NCBI GenBank assembly: GCA_031372145.1
Contig: JANMKR010000145.1
Location: forward strand, 1-15,733
From: CALMEC01 sp031372145
GTDB taxonomy: Bacteria > Actinomycetota > Thermoleophilia > Miltoncostaeales > Miltoncostaeaceae
Direction: 5' to 3'
DNA length: 15,733 nucleotides
The position numbers and the translations under genes were made by a program. Shown one piece after another: positions 1 to 6,869 of this stretch. The notes beneath the pieces are model-generated. The model had not been told where the DNA came from and ran no database searches. It saw only the letters and a program-made list of their open reading frames with translations. Position 1 is the stretch's first letter. Every line of letters starts with the position of its first letter.

Positions 1-57
1 CGCAAGCGCACGACCGAACCTGCCGAGGCCGATGACGAGGATTTCTTGCCTAACCAA
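1..57 (-). CDS. trkA: TrkA/KtrA-type potassium channel regulator, N-terminal fragment
   Basis: Only the first 19 codons lie in the window; the gene continues past base 1. They read (M)VRQEILVIGLGRFGRALA, a beta strand followed by a GLGRFG glycine-rich loop, which is how the Rossmann fold of an RCK/TrkA-N domain begins. In this family that domain binds NAD(H) or ATP/ADP at the cytoplasmic face and gates the TrkH/KtrB channel. The start is inferred as TTG at 57. It overlaps the restored trkH stop (TTGGTTAG) and has a purine-rich ribosome site (GGAGGAAAGG, 65-74) upstream. Position directly behind trkH supports the assignment. The rest of the protein, including any RCK_C domain, cannot be seen. 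Confidence 0.8.
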   Translation of the reverse strand, partial: MVRQEILVIGLGRFGRALA

Positions 58-1388
58 CGAGTGGCCTTTCCTCCGGGTACCGGAATCGCTGCGCATGCTC
101 GCGCAGAACCAGTGCGACCGCCAGCGTCAGAGGACCCACCCCGGCCCAGGAACATCAGCCCGATCAGGATGACATGGCCCGTGTCGGAGAGGCCCGCCGT
201 GATCCCGGTCGACAGGCCCACGGTCGCAAACGCCGAGATCGCCTCGAACAACGTCTGCGACAGGTCATAACTGCTGGTCGCCATCAGCCCGAGCGCTCCC
301 AGCACGACCAGATTGACCGCTGCGAACGCCACGGCCAGCGCCTGGCGTTGCGCCACGCCGGGCACACGTCGCCGGAACGCCTGCACATCGGTTCGGCCAC
401 GCATCTCGGCCCACGCCATCATCGCGAGCACGGCGAACGTCGTGACCTTGATGCCACCCGCAGTCGACGCGCTGCCCCCACCGACGAACATCAACATGTC
501 GGTGACGAGTGTGCCTTCGGGTTCGACGTGGGCGTAGTCGATGCTGTTGAAACCCGCCGTCCGCGGCATGACGGCTGCGAAGAAGCCGGCGAGGATCTTG
601 CCGGGCCCGCTCAGCGGACCGAGGGTCTCGCTGTTGTTCCACTCCGTCGCGGTCAACGCGATGGTCCCGGACACGATCAGCGCGGCGGTCGTGGCCAGCG
701 TGATCTTGACGTGCATGCTCCATCGCGACGGCCGCTTGAACTGCCGCCGCAGTTCCAGCCACACGGGGAACCCGATGCCGCCCGCAATGACCGCGACTGC
801 GATGGCGATGCTCACCGTCGGGTCGGTGACGTACCCGACCAGGTTGTCCTTGAAGAGCGAGAAGCCGGCGTTGTTGAAGGCGGCGATGGAGTGAAACACG
901 CCCTGCCAGAGCCCGGCGCCGAATCCCGCGCCGCCGGCCCAGAACCGGATCGCCAGCACGAGCGCAACGACGGCCTCGGCCAGCATGCTGAACACGACGA
1001 CGCCGAACAGCACGCGGCGCAGGTCGCCCAGGTTCAGTGCCTTGGTCTCGGCTTGGGCGTTCAACCGCCGCTGAAGGCCCATGCGCCGAGAGATCGTCAG
1101 AAACAGCAGCGACGCGCCGGTCATGATCCCGATCCCACCGACCTGGATCATCAACATGATCATCGTCTGGCCGAACTGGGTCCAGTAGGTGTCCGTCGGG
1201 ACGACGGTCAACCCCGTCACGCAGATCGCCGACGTCGATGTGAACAGCGACGTCAAGAACGGTGCCCCGCCCCGCCCGGTCGTCGAGATCGGCAACATCA
1301 GCAACGCGGTGCCCACGAGGATGGCGGCGGCGAAACCGTATGCGACGGTCTTGGACGGATCCGCCGCTGACGGGAGCTTTCGAGACAT
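50..1388 (-). CDS. trkH: TrkH/KtrB potassium uptake channel subunit, with a one-base frameshift near the C-terminus
   Basis: This is an integral membrane K+ translocating subunit. Reading from ATG at 1388, all four pore-loop repeats of the TrkH/KtrB/HKT superfamily are visible with their filter glycines: CVTGLTVVPTDT, FNNAGFSLF, PRTAGFNSID and FATVGLSTG. The family stretch GGGSASTAGGIKVTTF follows the third loop. At 139-142 (CCCC on the plus strand) one extra base puts the conserved GRVGPLTL motif out of frame. Deleting one base restores GRVGPLTL and a TAG at 50-52, giving 445 residues with the last 29 or so recovered. As written, the frame continues to the window edge without a stop. This may be a homopolymer sequencing error or a real lesion. 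The downstream trkA start overlaps the restored stop, so the pair is a normal Trk/Ktr operon. A TAGCCT box lies ten bases upstream of the ATG. Confidence 0.88.
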
Positions 1389-1398
1389 TTCTTGCGTC

Positions 1399-1404
1399 AG
1401 GCTA
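1399..1404 (-). promoter_or_regulatory. Candidate -10 box for trkH (near-leaderless start)
   Basis: TAGCCT on the minus strand fits the actinobacterial TANNNT -10 pattern and ends ten bases before the trkH ATG. No good Shine-Dalgarno site lies between, so transcription would begin at or a few bases before the start codon. The same hexamer is found close to another start in this window (14793-14798). No -35 box is convincing. Confidence 0.3.
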
Positions 1405-1509
1405 GCGGGGCGACCGGACCGCGACAGGCTCCGCCTGCGTGGAGGTCGCCTCGGGCGCGATGCGACAGAAATGCGAAAGTGCGGGCATGTCCTCGGCCCC
1501 CCCAACCTG

Positions 1510-1995
1510 ATGCTGCTCGGACTCCTTCGCCATGGCGTCGCTCACGACGCCGGGCCGGAAACCGAGTTTCGCGACGAACCCCGTGAGCTGACCGACGAGG
1601 GTCGCCGACGTATGCAGGCCGCAGCGACGGGGATCGCCCGCCTCGATCTGGCCTTCGAAGCCGTCGTCACCAGCCCGCTGACCCGCTGCGTCCAGACGGC
1701 CGAGATCGTGGGCGCGGCAGTGGGCCTTGCACCACGCGCGGATCCGAGGCTCCGCCCGGGACTCCACGTCCACGGTTTGCTCAGCCTTGTGCTCGAGTAC
1801 CCGGAGGCGGAGTCCATGCTGATATGCGGCCACCAGCCGGACATGAGCACCGTGACCGCCGACCTCATCGGCGGTGGGTGGGTGGAATTCAAGAAGGGGG
1901 CCCTCGCGGTGATCGAGCTGCCGGTGGCGCGCGAGCACGCCGGTCACCTGATTGCGCTCTACCCGCCCGCCGCGCTCCGCCGACTCGGAGCCTGA
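1510..1995 (+). CDS. sixA: SixA-like histidine phosphatase
   Basis: A 161-residue protein of the histidine phosphatase (phosphoglycerate mutase-like) superfamily, in the short SixA branch. The sequence shows the catalytic RHG motif at residues 7-9, ELTDEG at about 26-31, SPLTRCVQTAE at 55-65 and the second catalytic histidine in CGHQPD (His108). SixA enzymes remove phosphate from phosphohistidine on phosphotransfer proteins; the partner here is unknown. An upstream in-frame ATG (1471) exists, but the start at 1510 puts the first beta strand and RHG at the usual distance from the N-terminus. No clear ribosome site is seen for either start. The gene diverges from trkH and meets the next minus-strand gene tail to tail with five bases between stops. 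Family is sure; substrate is not. Confidence 0.85.
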   Translation: MLLGLLRHGVAHDAGPETEFRDEPRELTDEGRRRMQAAATGIARLDLAFEAVVTSPLTRCVQTAEIVGAAVGLAPRADPRLRPGLHVHGLLSLVLEYPEAESMLICGHQPDMSTVTADLIGGGWVEFKKGALAVIELPVAREHAGHLIALYPPAALRRLGA

Positions 1996-2000
1996 CCGGC

Positions 2001-2357
2001 CTACACGTTGAAGACGGGCGTGAGCGAACGGGCGAACATGCCCACAAGATCCTCGGGCAAGACGTCCGGTGCGACCTCGACGACACGATCGACCATTGCC
2101 CGGCGCTTGTCGCGAGCCGCGTCCTGAATCGCATTCCAGCCGGCGACCTCGGCCTGGCGGTCACCTGCCAGATCGGCGAGCGTCATCGCGATCTTCTCGA
2201 CGATCTGCGGCGACGTCAGCTGATGATGTACATCCACCATCGCAATCAGACGGATCCACGGCTGCGTCCCGTGCGAGCGCGCGTTACGCGCCCATTCGGG
2301 GGAGACGTGGGGCTCGACCTCGACGATGAACGCCTCCCACGCATCGGCCTCGCTCAC
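2001..2357 (-). CDS. Hypothetical protein, 118 aa, coupled to SHOCT gene
   Basis: I do not recognise this protein. It is soluble, mostly helical in character and acidic, with no signal peptide or membrane segment. It has a Trp-containing N-terminal region, a centre rich in His and Ile (MVDVHHQLTSPQIVEKI) and a final aromatic tail. The GTG start at 2357 overlaps the TGA of the upstream SHOCT gene (GTGA), a typical translational coupling, so the two are probably made together. The codon pattern (G/C at third positions) and the overlap support a real gene. It ends five bases from the converging sixA-like gene. Confidence 0.7.
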   Translation of the reverse strand: MSEADAWEAFIVEVEPHVSPEWARNARSHGTQPWIRLIAMVDVHHQLTSPQIVEKIAMTLADLAGDRQAEVAGWNAIQDAARDKRRAMVDRVVEVAPDVLPEDLVGMFARSLTPVFNV

Positions 2358-2617
2358 GCGATCTTCTTGAGCAGCTCGGCCTTCTTGGCCTGGAACTCAT
2401 CTTCGGTCACAAACCCCTTGTCGCGCAGCACGCCGAGCCGCTCGATCTGGTCGAGGGCTGAACCGCCGCCGGAGTCGTGCCCAACCGCGTGGCCGGCCCA
2501 CCGAGTGACGTCACCCGCCGTTTCGCGCGCCATGCCACCGGCCCGTTCGAGCAGCTTGACGATCTCCTGACCGATCTCTTTGAGCGCTTTGCGAAGGTCA
2601 TCATTGGTCTCAGACAT
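2354..2617 (-). CDS. SHOCT-domain small protein
   Basis: An 87-residue protein. Residues 1-40 form an amphipathic, charged helix-rich region. After a short Gly/Ser linker, residues 54-86 match the SHOCT (short C-terminal) domain: LDQIERLGVLRDKGFVTEDEF followed by a Lys-rich helix. SHOCT domains are thought to mediate oligomerisation or contacts with other proteins and have no known enzymatic role. I chose ATG at 2617 over the GTG at 2623 because a TAGGCT -10-like box ends six bases before the ATG and overlaps neither codon. An AGG eight bases upstream could also serve as a weak ribosome site. It overlaps the next gene by four bases. Confidence 0.8.
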   Translation of the reverse strand: MSETNDDLRKALKEIGQEIVKLLERAGGMARETAGDVTRWAGHAVGHDSGGGSALDQIERLGVLRDKGFVTEDEFQAKKAELLKKIA

Positions 2618-2623
2618 GGCCAC

Positions 2624-2629
2624 AGCCTA
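2624..2629 (-). promoter_or_regulatory. Candidate -10 box, leaderless start of the SHOCT gene
   Basis: TAGGCT on the minus strand is followed by six bases and then the ATG at 2617. This spacing would place the transcription start at the start codon. It is a TANNNT hexamer similar to the TAGCCT boxes near trkH and the aminotransferase gene. No -35 element is clear. Confidence 0.33.
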
Positions 2630-2698
2630 TCCGGTCAACGGCCACCGCATCCACACCACCGCACCCACCACTCGCAATACTGCCTTCACGTACGACAT

Positions 2699-2724
2699 GC
2701 CGGCGACCTCGACGGGCCGCCGGC
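2699..2724 (-). terminator. GC-rich hairpin downstream of citrate synthase
   Basis: A perfect 7-bp inverted repeat, GCCGGCG (2699-2705) with CGCCGGC (2718-2724) and a 12-base loop, begins 13 bases after the gltA stop on the minus strand. There is no U-tract, so it may be a weak or factor-assisted terminator or an mRNA 3' stabiliser. It could also be chance in GC-rich DNA. Confidence 0.35.
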
Positions 2725-2737
2725 GCTGCAAACGTCT

Positions 2738-4075
2738 TTACTTGCGGCGGCTGACCGGCACGTATGCGCGCTCGCCAGAGCCGGTGTAGACCTGACGCGG
2801 ACGCGAGATCTTCTGGTCGTTGTCGGCGACCATCTCGTTCCACTGTGCGAGCCAGCCGGGCATGCGGCCGACCGCGAACATCACGGTGAACATCTCGGCC
2901 GGAAGCTTGAGCGCCTCGTAGATGAGGCCCGAGTAGAAGTCGACGTTCGGGTACAGCTTGCGGCTGACGAAGAAGTCGTCCTCAAGCGCGATTTTCTCGA
3001 GCTCGACCGCGATCTCGAGCAGCGGGTTGACACCCGTGACCTTGAACACGTCGTGCGCGGTCTTGTGCACGATCTTGGCCCGCGGGTCGTAGTTCTTGTA
3101 GACACGGTGGCCGAAGCCCATCAGCAGCTCGCGCCGCTCCTTGACGCCCTTCACGAAGTCCGGGATGTTGTCCTTGGTGCCGATGCGGCGCAGCATCTTG
3201 AGCACGGACTCGTTGGCGCCACCGTGCAGCGGACCGTAGAGCGCGGCGATCCCGGCCGATGCGGCCTGGTAGACGTCGGTCTCCGAAGAGCCGACGCTGC
3301 GTACCGCGCTGGTCGAGCAGTTCTGCTCATGATCGGCGTGGAGGATGAGCAGGATGTCGAGCGCCTTCTCGATCCGCGGGTCGAAGTTGTATTCGATGCC
3401 GCTGCCGTCGAAGCACATGTGCAACAGGTTGGCCGCGTAGGACTTCTCGGGGTCCGGGTTGAGCAACGGCCGCCCGATGTTGCGCCGAAATGCCCAGGCG
3501 CCGATCGTGGGGGTCTTGGCGATGAGCCGCACGATCTGCTTCATCCGCGCGTCCGGGTCGCCCAGCTCCTTGGAGTCCGGGTACAGCGTGGAGAGCCCGC
3601 CGACCGCGGCCTGCAGGACGGCCATGGGGTGAGCGTCGTGGCGGAAGCCCTCGATGACGCTGCGGATGCTCTCGTCGACGTAGACGTGCGCGGACAGCCA
3701 CTGGTTCCAGTCGTCCAGCTGCTTCTTGGTCGGCAGCTCGCCGTAGTTGAGCAGGTAGGAGACCTCGACGAAGCTCGACTTCTCAGCGAGCTGGTCGATG
3801 GGGTACCCGCGGTAGCGCAGGATCCCGACATCGCCGTCGATGTACGTGATCGCGCTGCGGCACGACGCGGTGTTCATGAACGCCGGGTCGTAGGTCATCA
3901 TCCCGAAGTCGTCGTCGTTGACCTTGATGTTGCGCAGATCGGTCGCCTTGATCGTCCCGTCTGCGATCGGCAGGTCATACACCTTGCCGGTGCGGTTGTC
4001 GGTGATCGTGAGCGTCTCGGGTGTCGCTGCCTTTTTGGCCGGCGCTCGCTTCGTCGTCGCCTTCGTCGTCGCCAT
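2738..4075 (-). CDS. gltA: Citrate synthase (type II, hexameric family)
   Basis: A 445-residue enzyme condensing acetyl-CoA and oxaloacetate to citrate, the entry step of the TCA cycle, in the cytoplasm. All three catalytic residues are present: His284 in LHGGANE, His323 in GFGHRVYKNYDPRA and Asp379 in YPNVDFYSG. They match His264, His305 and Asp362 of the E. coli enzyme with a nearly constant offset. HADHEQNCSTSAVR and the beta-rich N-terminal domain (about residues 20-70) place it with long GltA proteins, not short archaeal-type or methylcitrate synthases. The first 18 residues are a Lys/Ala/Thr-rich tail (MATTKATTKRAPAKKAA) that looks disordered. The ATG at 4075 is preceded by AAAAAGGA, a good ribosome site. 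A second ATG lies at 4079 in another frame. The gene stands alone, with its own likely promoter near 4136-4165. Confidence 0.97.
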   Translation of the reverse strand: MATTKATTKRAPAKKAATPETLTITDNRTGKVYDLPIADGTIKATDLRNIKVNDDDFGMMTYDPAFMNTASCRSAITYIDGDVGILRYRGYPIDQLAEKSSFVEVSYLLNYGELPTKKQLDDWNQWLSAHVYVDESIRSVIEGFRHDAHPMAVLQAAVGGLSTLYPDSKELGDPDARMKQIVRLIAKTPTIGAWAFRRNIGRPLLNPDPEKSYAANLLHMCFDGSGIEYNFDPRIEKALDILLILHADHEQNCSTSAVRSVGSSETDVYQAASAGIAALYGPLHGGANESVLKMLRRIGTKDNIPDFVKGVKERRELLMGFGHRVYKNYDPRAKIVHKTAHDVFKVTGVNPLLEIAVELEKIALEDDFFVSRKLYPNVDFYSGLIYEALKLPAEMFTVMFAVGRMPGWLAQWNEMVADNDQKISRPRQVYTGSGERAYVPVSRRK

Positions 4076-4135
4076 GCATCGTCCTTTTTCCGTGGTACGC
4101 CCGGAGGCCCCATTCCCCCGGGTCGGGCTCCTGCC

Positions 4136-4165
4136 AGTCTACCGGGGAGCGCAGGTCCTTGTCGG
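4136..4165 (-). promoter_or_regulatory. Candidate gltA promoter
   Basis: On the minus strand CCGACA (4160-4165) and TAGACT (4136-4141) are separated by 18 bases. They resemble actinobacterial -35 (TTGACA) and -10 (TANNNT) elements. They would give a leader of about 55 bases before the gltA ATG at 4075. The match is moderate and unproven. Confidence 0.3.
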
Positions 4166-4369
4166 GAGTGCGCACCGCCCGCGGCAGGGTGTCGAACCCG
4201 GCCCCCGGCCTCGAGGAGCGGCCGCCGACGAACGCGGCCGCGGCGCGACGGCCGCGGCGCAACGGATCATCCCGTCACGGCCTCGTGACCCAGCGCGGGC
4301 ACGCCGGCATTCGACGCGACCGGGCGAAACCGCCTGCCCCGTACTGCCGAGAGCAGGCTGGGAGTGGTG

Positions 4370-4456
4370 TCAGCCGCCAGTGAAGGACAGGACCAGAAGG
4401 GCCGCGAAACCCAGGAATGCGCCCAACGCGAAACGGACGCGACCTGCCGTTCTCAT
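4370..4456 (-). CDS. Possible small membrane peptide, 28 aa
   Basis: The minus-strand frame from ATG at 4456 to TGA at 4370 encodes a basic N-terminus (MRTAGRVR) followed by one hydrophobic helix (FALGAFLGFAALLVLSF) and TGG at the end. This is the layout of a single-span small membrane protein with positive charge inside. An in-frame ATG at 4480 would add eight residues. A TACTAT -10-like box (4479-4484) lies 22 bases before ATG 4456. No strong ribosome site is visible, and no family is recognised. A short hydrophobic frame can arise by chance, so this is a candidate only. Confidence 0.35.
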   Translation of the reverse strand: MRTAGRVRFALGAFLGFAALLVLSFTGG

Positions 4457-4554
4457 CTGAATTCGATCCGTCGTTCCCATAGTAAGGTTATCGGCAGTTT
4501 TCTGAGGTTTCTAAAGCGCCTCCGCGCGGCCCTGCTACGATCCTCGCTGCGTCT

Positions 4555-4608
4555 GCCTGCGGGCGGGCGCGTACGGCAATCGCCGCATGATCGTCGCCTG
4601 CGGGCGAC
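4555..4608 (+). promoter_or_regulatory. Leader of the NYN gene with two GCCTGCGGGCG hairpin elements
   Basis: The 11-mer GCCTGCGGGCG occurs at 4555-4565 and again at 4596-4606. Each folds with GCC paired to GGC around a TGCG loop. In RNA this is a C(UGCG)G loop of the stable UNCG type. The second copy extends to a 6-bp stem (4593-4598 with 4603-4608) and ends nine bases before the GGAGGA ribosome site. Paired hairpins so close to the start could bind a protein or limit ribosome access. That role is inferred. Confidence 0.35.
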
Positions 4609-4629
4609 CTGAGTATCGGAGGAATTTCA

Positions 4630-6369
4630 ATGCACAATGCGTCCGAGCACGCACTCGCTGTGCTGGTCGACATCGAGAACATGGCGCGACCTGGTGCGCG
4701 CAACCGGGGTGAGTTCGACATCCACCTCGTGATGAACCGCCTGGCCGAGAAGGGCCGCGTCGTCGTCAAGCGGGCCTACGCAGACTGGAGTCGCTACCGC
4801 GACGCCCGCCAGGAGCTGATGAACGCGGGCCTCGAGTTGATCGAGATGCCGTCCGCCCGAGAAGGCGCCAAGAACCGCGCCGACATCAAGATGGCCGTCG
4901 ACGCGATGGAGATCGCCTACAGCCGCCAGCACGTCGACAACTTCGTCATCGTCTCCGGCGACAGTGACTTCACGCCGCTCGTCGGCAAGCTCCGTGAGCT
5001 CAACAAGCGGGTCATCGGCGTCGGCCGCGACGCATCATCGGCAAGCCCTTTGCTGATCGCCAACTGCGACGAGTTCTTCTTCTACGACAGCCTCGCCAGC
5101 AAGGCCCTGCAGCACCACACCGGTGGCGGCGGGGTCCGCCCGGATGCGCTCTCATTGCTGCGCGAGACGCTGATGGCACGCCAGCGCGAAGGCGACGAGC
5201 ACCCGCAGGCCAGCGCGGTCAAGGACTCCATGCGTCGACGCGACCCGGCGTTCGACGAGGGCGAGATCGGCTTCTCGACGTTCTCCAAGTTCCTCGAAGA
5301 CGCCCAGGCAAAGGGTGTCGTCCGGTTGCAGCGCGATTCGCGCAGCGGCACGTTCGCCGTGGAACTGGCCGATGCGGTCCCTGCGTCCGACTGGCCGTCG
5401 GTCAGCGAAGACCGCCCGGTGGAGCTTCGGGAAGGCCGTCGACGTCGCCGTCGCCGCGGCGGCGAGCCGGCAGACGCGACCGGGGGCAACGAGGGCGGCA
5501 CAGAGTCCGAAGCCGCCGTCGAGCCGGACGCGGACAGCACCGCCGAGGTCTTCGAGTTCCAGGTGCCTGAGCGGCCCCGCGAGAAGCCCCCGCTCCCTCC
5601 GCTCGATCAGCCGATCACCTACGAAGACGTTCTGGCCGCCGGCGATGATCTGGACGCCGAGATTCCGGACCTGATTGAAGCCTCCGACACGGTCGAGGAG
5701 ATTCCGACCCGCGGCTCACGCCGCCGCCGCCGCCCGCTCTCGACGGTCGCCGAGCCGACCTCCGAGGATCTGGCAGCGGACGAGGCAGCTGACGAAGCGG
5801 CGGCCGCAAACGACGAAGCCGCTGCCGCACAGGGTGACGACGCCGTCGCAGCCGTCGCCGACGACGACGCCACACCAACATCGGGACGCCGTCGCGTGCG
5901 CCGCGGCACCGTGCTGGGCGCCATCACGACGCCCGAGGCACCAGCCGTGGAGTCCCCCGTCGACGATGCGGCGGACGACACCGCCACCCCCAAGCGCCGG
6001 ACGCGTACCAAGAAGGTCGACGACGAGGGAGCGGTCGCACCCGTCGTCGAGCCGGCGGCCGCCGACGCCGACGACGAATCGCCAAAACCCAAGCGCCGAA
6101 CCCGGGCCAAGAAGGCAGATGACGAGGTCGTGGCAGCGCCCGCCACCGAGACACCCGCCGCGGAGGGTGAAGACGACGCATCCAAGCCCAAGCGCCGGCC
6201 ACGTGCCAAGAAGGCCGATGCCGGCGACGCGGCGCCGGTGGACGAGCCGGCGGCGACCGACGACCACACGGCAGCCGCACCCAAGCGGCGCGTCCGACGA
6301 CGCCCGACCGCCGCCGACGCGCCCGCGGCACCCGAGGACGCCGTCAGCCCCAAGGCCTCGCCCTACTGA
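4630..6369 (+). CDS. NYN-domain putative RNase with LOTUS-like domain and basic repeat tail
   Basis: A 579-residue protein. Residues 8-155 form an NYN (LabA/DUF88, PIN-like) domain. It has a full acidic set: Asp14 in VLVDIEN, Asp85 and Asp91 in NRADIKMAVDAM, and Asp111 and Asp113 in VSGDSDF. These would bind the metal for RNA cleavage. Residues about 172-250 (DALSLLRETLMARQ to GTFAVELAD) look like an OST-HTH/LOTUS winged helix, an RNA-binding module that often follows NYN. The rest (about 260-579) is disordered, rich in Ala, Asp and Glu, with clusters such as GRRRRRRRGG and a KRRTRAKK-type motif repeated every 33 residues. The start is ATG 4630 with GGAGGA six bases upstream. It is a single-gene unit ending at a terminator shared with the cysteine operon. 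A role in RNA processing or decay is likely; its targets are unknown. Confidence 0.85.
   Translation: MHNASEHALAVLVDIENMARPGARNRGEFDIHLVMNRLAEKGRVVVKRAYADWSRYRDARQELMNAGLELIEMPSAREGAKNRADIKMAVDAMEIAYSRQHVDNFVIVSGDSDFTPLVGKLRELNKRVIGVGRDASSASPLLIANCDEFFFYDSLASKALQHHTGGGGVRPDALSLLRETLMARQREGDEHPQASAVKDSMRRRDPAFDEGEIGFSTFSKFLEDAQAKGVVRLQRDSRSGTFAVELADAVPASDWPSVSEDRPVELREGRRRRRRRGGEPADATGGNEGGTESEAAVEPDADSTAEVFEFQVPERPREKPPLPPLDQPITYEDVLAAGDDLDAEIPDLIEASDTVEEIPTRGSRRRRRPLSTVAEPTSEDLAADEAADEAAAANDEAAAAQGDDAVAAVADDDATPTSGRRRVRRGTVLGAITTPEAPAVESPVDDAADDTATPKRRTRTKKVDDEGAVAPVVEPAAADADDESPKPKRRTRAKKADDEVVAAPATETPAAEGEDDASKPKRRPRAKKADAGDAAPVDEPAATDDHTAAAPKRRVRRRPTAADAPAAPEDAVSPKASPY
5992..6306 (+). repeat. 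Tandem 33-codon repeats encoding basic motifs in the NYN protein tail
   Basis: The motif PKRR(T/P)R(A/T)KK followed by an acidic Ala-rich linker recurs. The codons for its first Lys begin at 5992, 6091 and 6190, an exact period of 99 bases. A fourth, shorter copy (PKRRVRRR) begins at 6283. In the protein these are Lys455, Lys488, Lys521 and Lys552. The pattern resembles the alternating basic and acidic tails of RNA-degrading scaffold proteins and H1-like DNA-binding tails. Confidence 0.75.
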
Positions 6370-6376
6370 GTGCCAG

Positions 6377-6424
6377 CCGGCGTGTCCAACGACCGAGTCC
6401 CACCCGGTCGCACGGACACGCCGG
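6377..6424. terminator. Nested hairpin between convergent NYN gene and cysteine operon
   Basis: A perfect 11-bp stem is formed by CCGGCGTGTCC (6377-6387) and GGACACGCCGG (6414-6424). The loop holds a second stem, GACCG (6391-6395) with CGGTC (6405-6409). It starts eight bases after the NYN stop codon (TGA, 6367-6369) and lies 26 bases beyond the mec stop, so it can serve both transcripts. There is no U-tract on either strand. Confidence 0.6.
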
Positions 6425-6450
6425 TTCGGGTGGCTCCCGCACGCGTCGGG

Positions 6451-6858
6451 TCAGCGAATCTCGACCGGGACTTCGGTGATCTGTTTGCCCTCGGGTGCGG
6501 TGCGCGCCAGGTGGAACGCCTTGATCTCGGGGCGATCGCGATCTGAGAGCGACACGATCAAATACGCCGTCTGCGGGTAGAAAGCCAGCTCGACATCGGT
6601 GTGCGACGGGTACGCGGCCGAACGTGTGTGCGAATGGTAGATCGCCAGCAGATCCCAACCGGCGGCATCGATGTCGTCCATGATCCGCAGTTGCTCACGC
6701 GGTTCCATGACGTACATGAACGGACTCGCCTCGGTGTTGGTCACCCGGAACACGCGCGTGGCAACCCCGTCGCGACCGGCGATCAGACCACAACACTCGT
6801 TGGGCGACTCGGACCGGGCGTGGGCGACGAGGTCGTCGGCCAGCTCCGCGGGGAGCAC
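6451..6858 (-). CDS. mec: JAMM/MPN+ metallopeptidase, Mec-type, CysO-cysteine hydrolase
   Basis: A 135-residue zinc peptidase of the Mov34/JAB1 (M67) family. The JAMM signature is complete: Glu21 in PNECCG, His75 and His77 in YHSHT, and Ser85 and Asp88 in YPSHTD. In M. tuberculosis, Mec+ cuts free cysteine from the CysO-cysteine adduct. The alignment around VAHARSESPNECCGLIAG and NTEASPF supports this orthology, as does its place last in an operon with cysO and cysM. No ATG is available. I use GTG 6858; TTG 6861 and CTG 6876 (overlapping the cysM TAG as CTGGTAG) are alternatives, and the last would add six residues. Because the carrier here ends GGAR, this peptidase may also trim that tail. 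Confidence 0.9.
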   Translation of the reverse strand: MLPAELADDLVAHARSESPNECCGLIAGRDGVATRVFRVTNTEASPFMYVMEPREQLRIMDDIDAAGWDLLAIYHSHTRSAAYPSHTDVELAFYPQTAYLIVSLSDRDRPEIKAFHLARTAPEGKQITEVPVEIR

Positions 6859-6869
6859 CAACGACTCGG

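Larger units (their letters stand above)
4080..4629. other. 550-base gap between gltA and the NYN gene
   Basis: No gene longer than about 36 codons is convincing here. From left to right it holds the gltA leader and a possible gltA promoter (4136-4165), then a very GC-rich stretch with a direct repeat of GGCCGCGGCGC (4236-4246 and 4250-4260). Next come a possible minus-strand membrane peptide (4370-4456) and a locally AT-richer segment (about 4477-4516) that probably contains divergent promoters. The last part is the NYN gene leader with paired GCCTGCGGGCG elements. A plausible -10 for the NYN gene is TACGAT at 4536-4541. Confidence 0.6.

Noticed and set aside
174..1370. Long plus-strand open frame of 398 codons
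   Set aside because: It is antisense to trkH, has Arg/His/Gln-rich composition typical of GC-driven shadows, and no recognisable motif.
1396..1509. Possible riboswitch (such as c-di-AMP ydaO type) before the potassium transporter
   Set aside because: The gap is only about 100 bases and is shared with the divergent gene. It shows only a small hairpin (CAGGC-TCC-GCCTG at 1425-1437) and none of the long conserved elements.
4189..4199. Sequence resembling a tRNA T-loop on the minus strand
   Set aside because: The flanking five-base stem does not pair, and no acceptor, D or anticodon arm can be drawn around it.
4236..4260. Direct repeat of GGCCGCGGCGC
   Set aside because: The two copies are short and made only of G and C in a very GC-rich gap; chance is a sufficient explanation.
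3975..4262. Minus-strand frame of 95 codons overlapping the gltA start
   Set aside because: It overlaps the gltA ribosome site and first 100 bases, becomes a His/Asp shadow there, and has no ribosome site of its own.
2477..4288. Plus-strand open frame of 603 codons
   Set aside because: It lies opposite citrate synthase, whose catalytic motifs are unmistakable; the frame is a codon-bias shadow.
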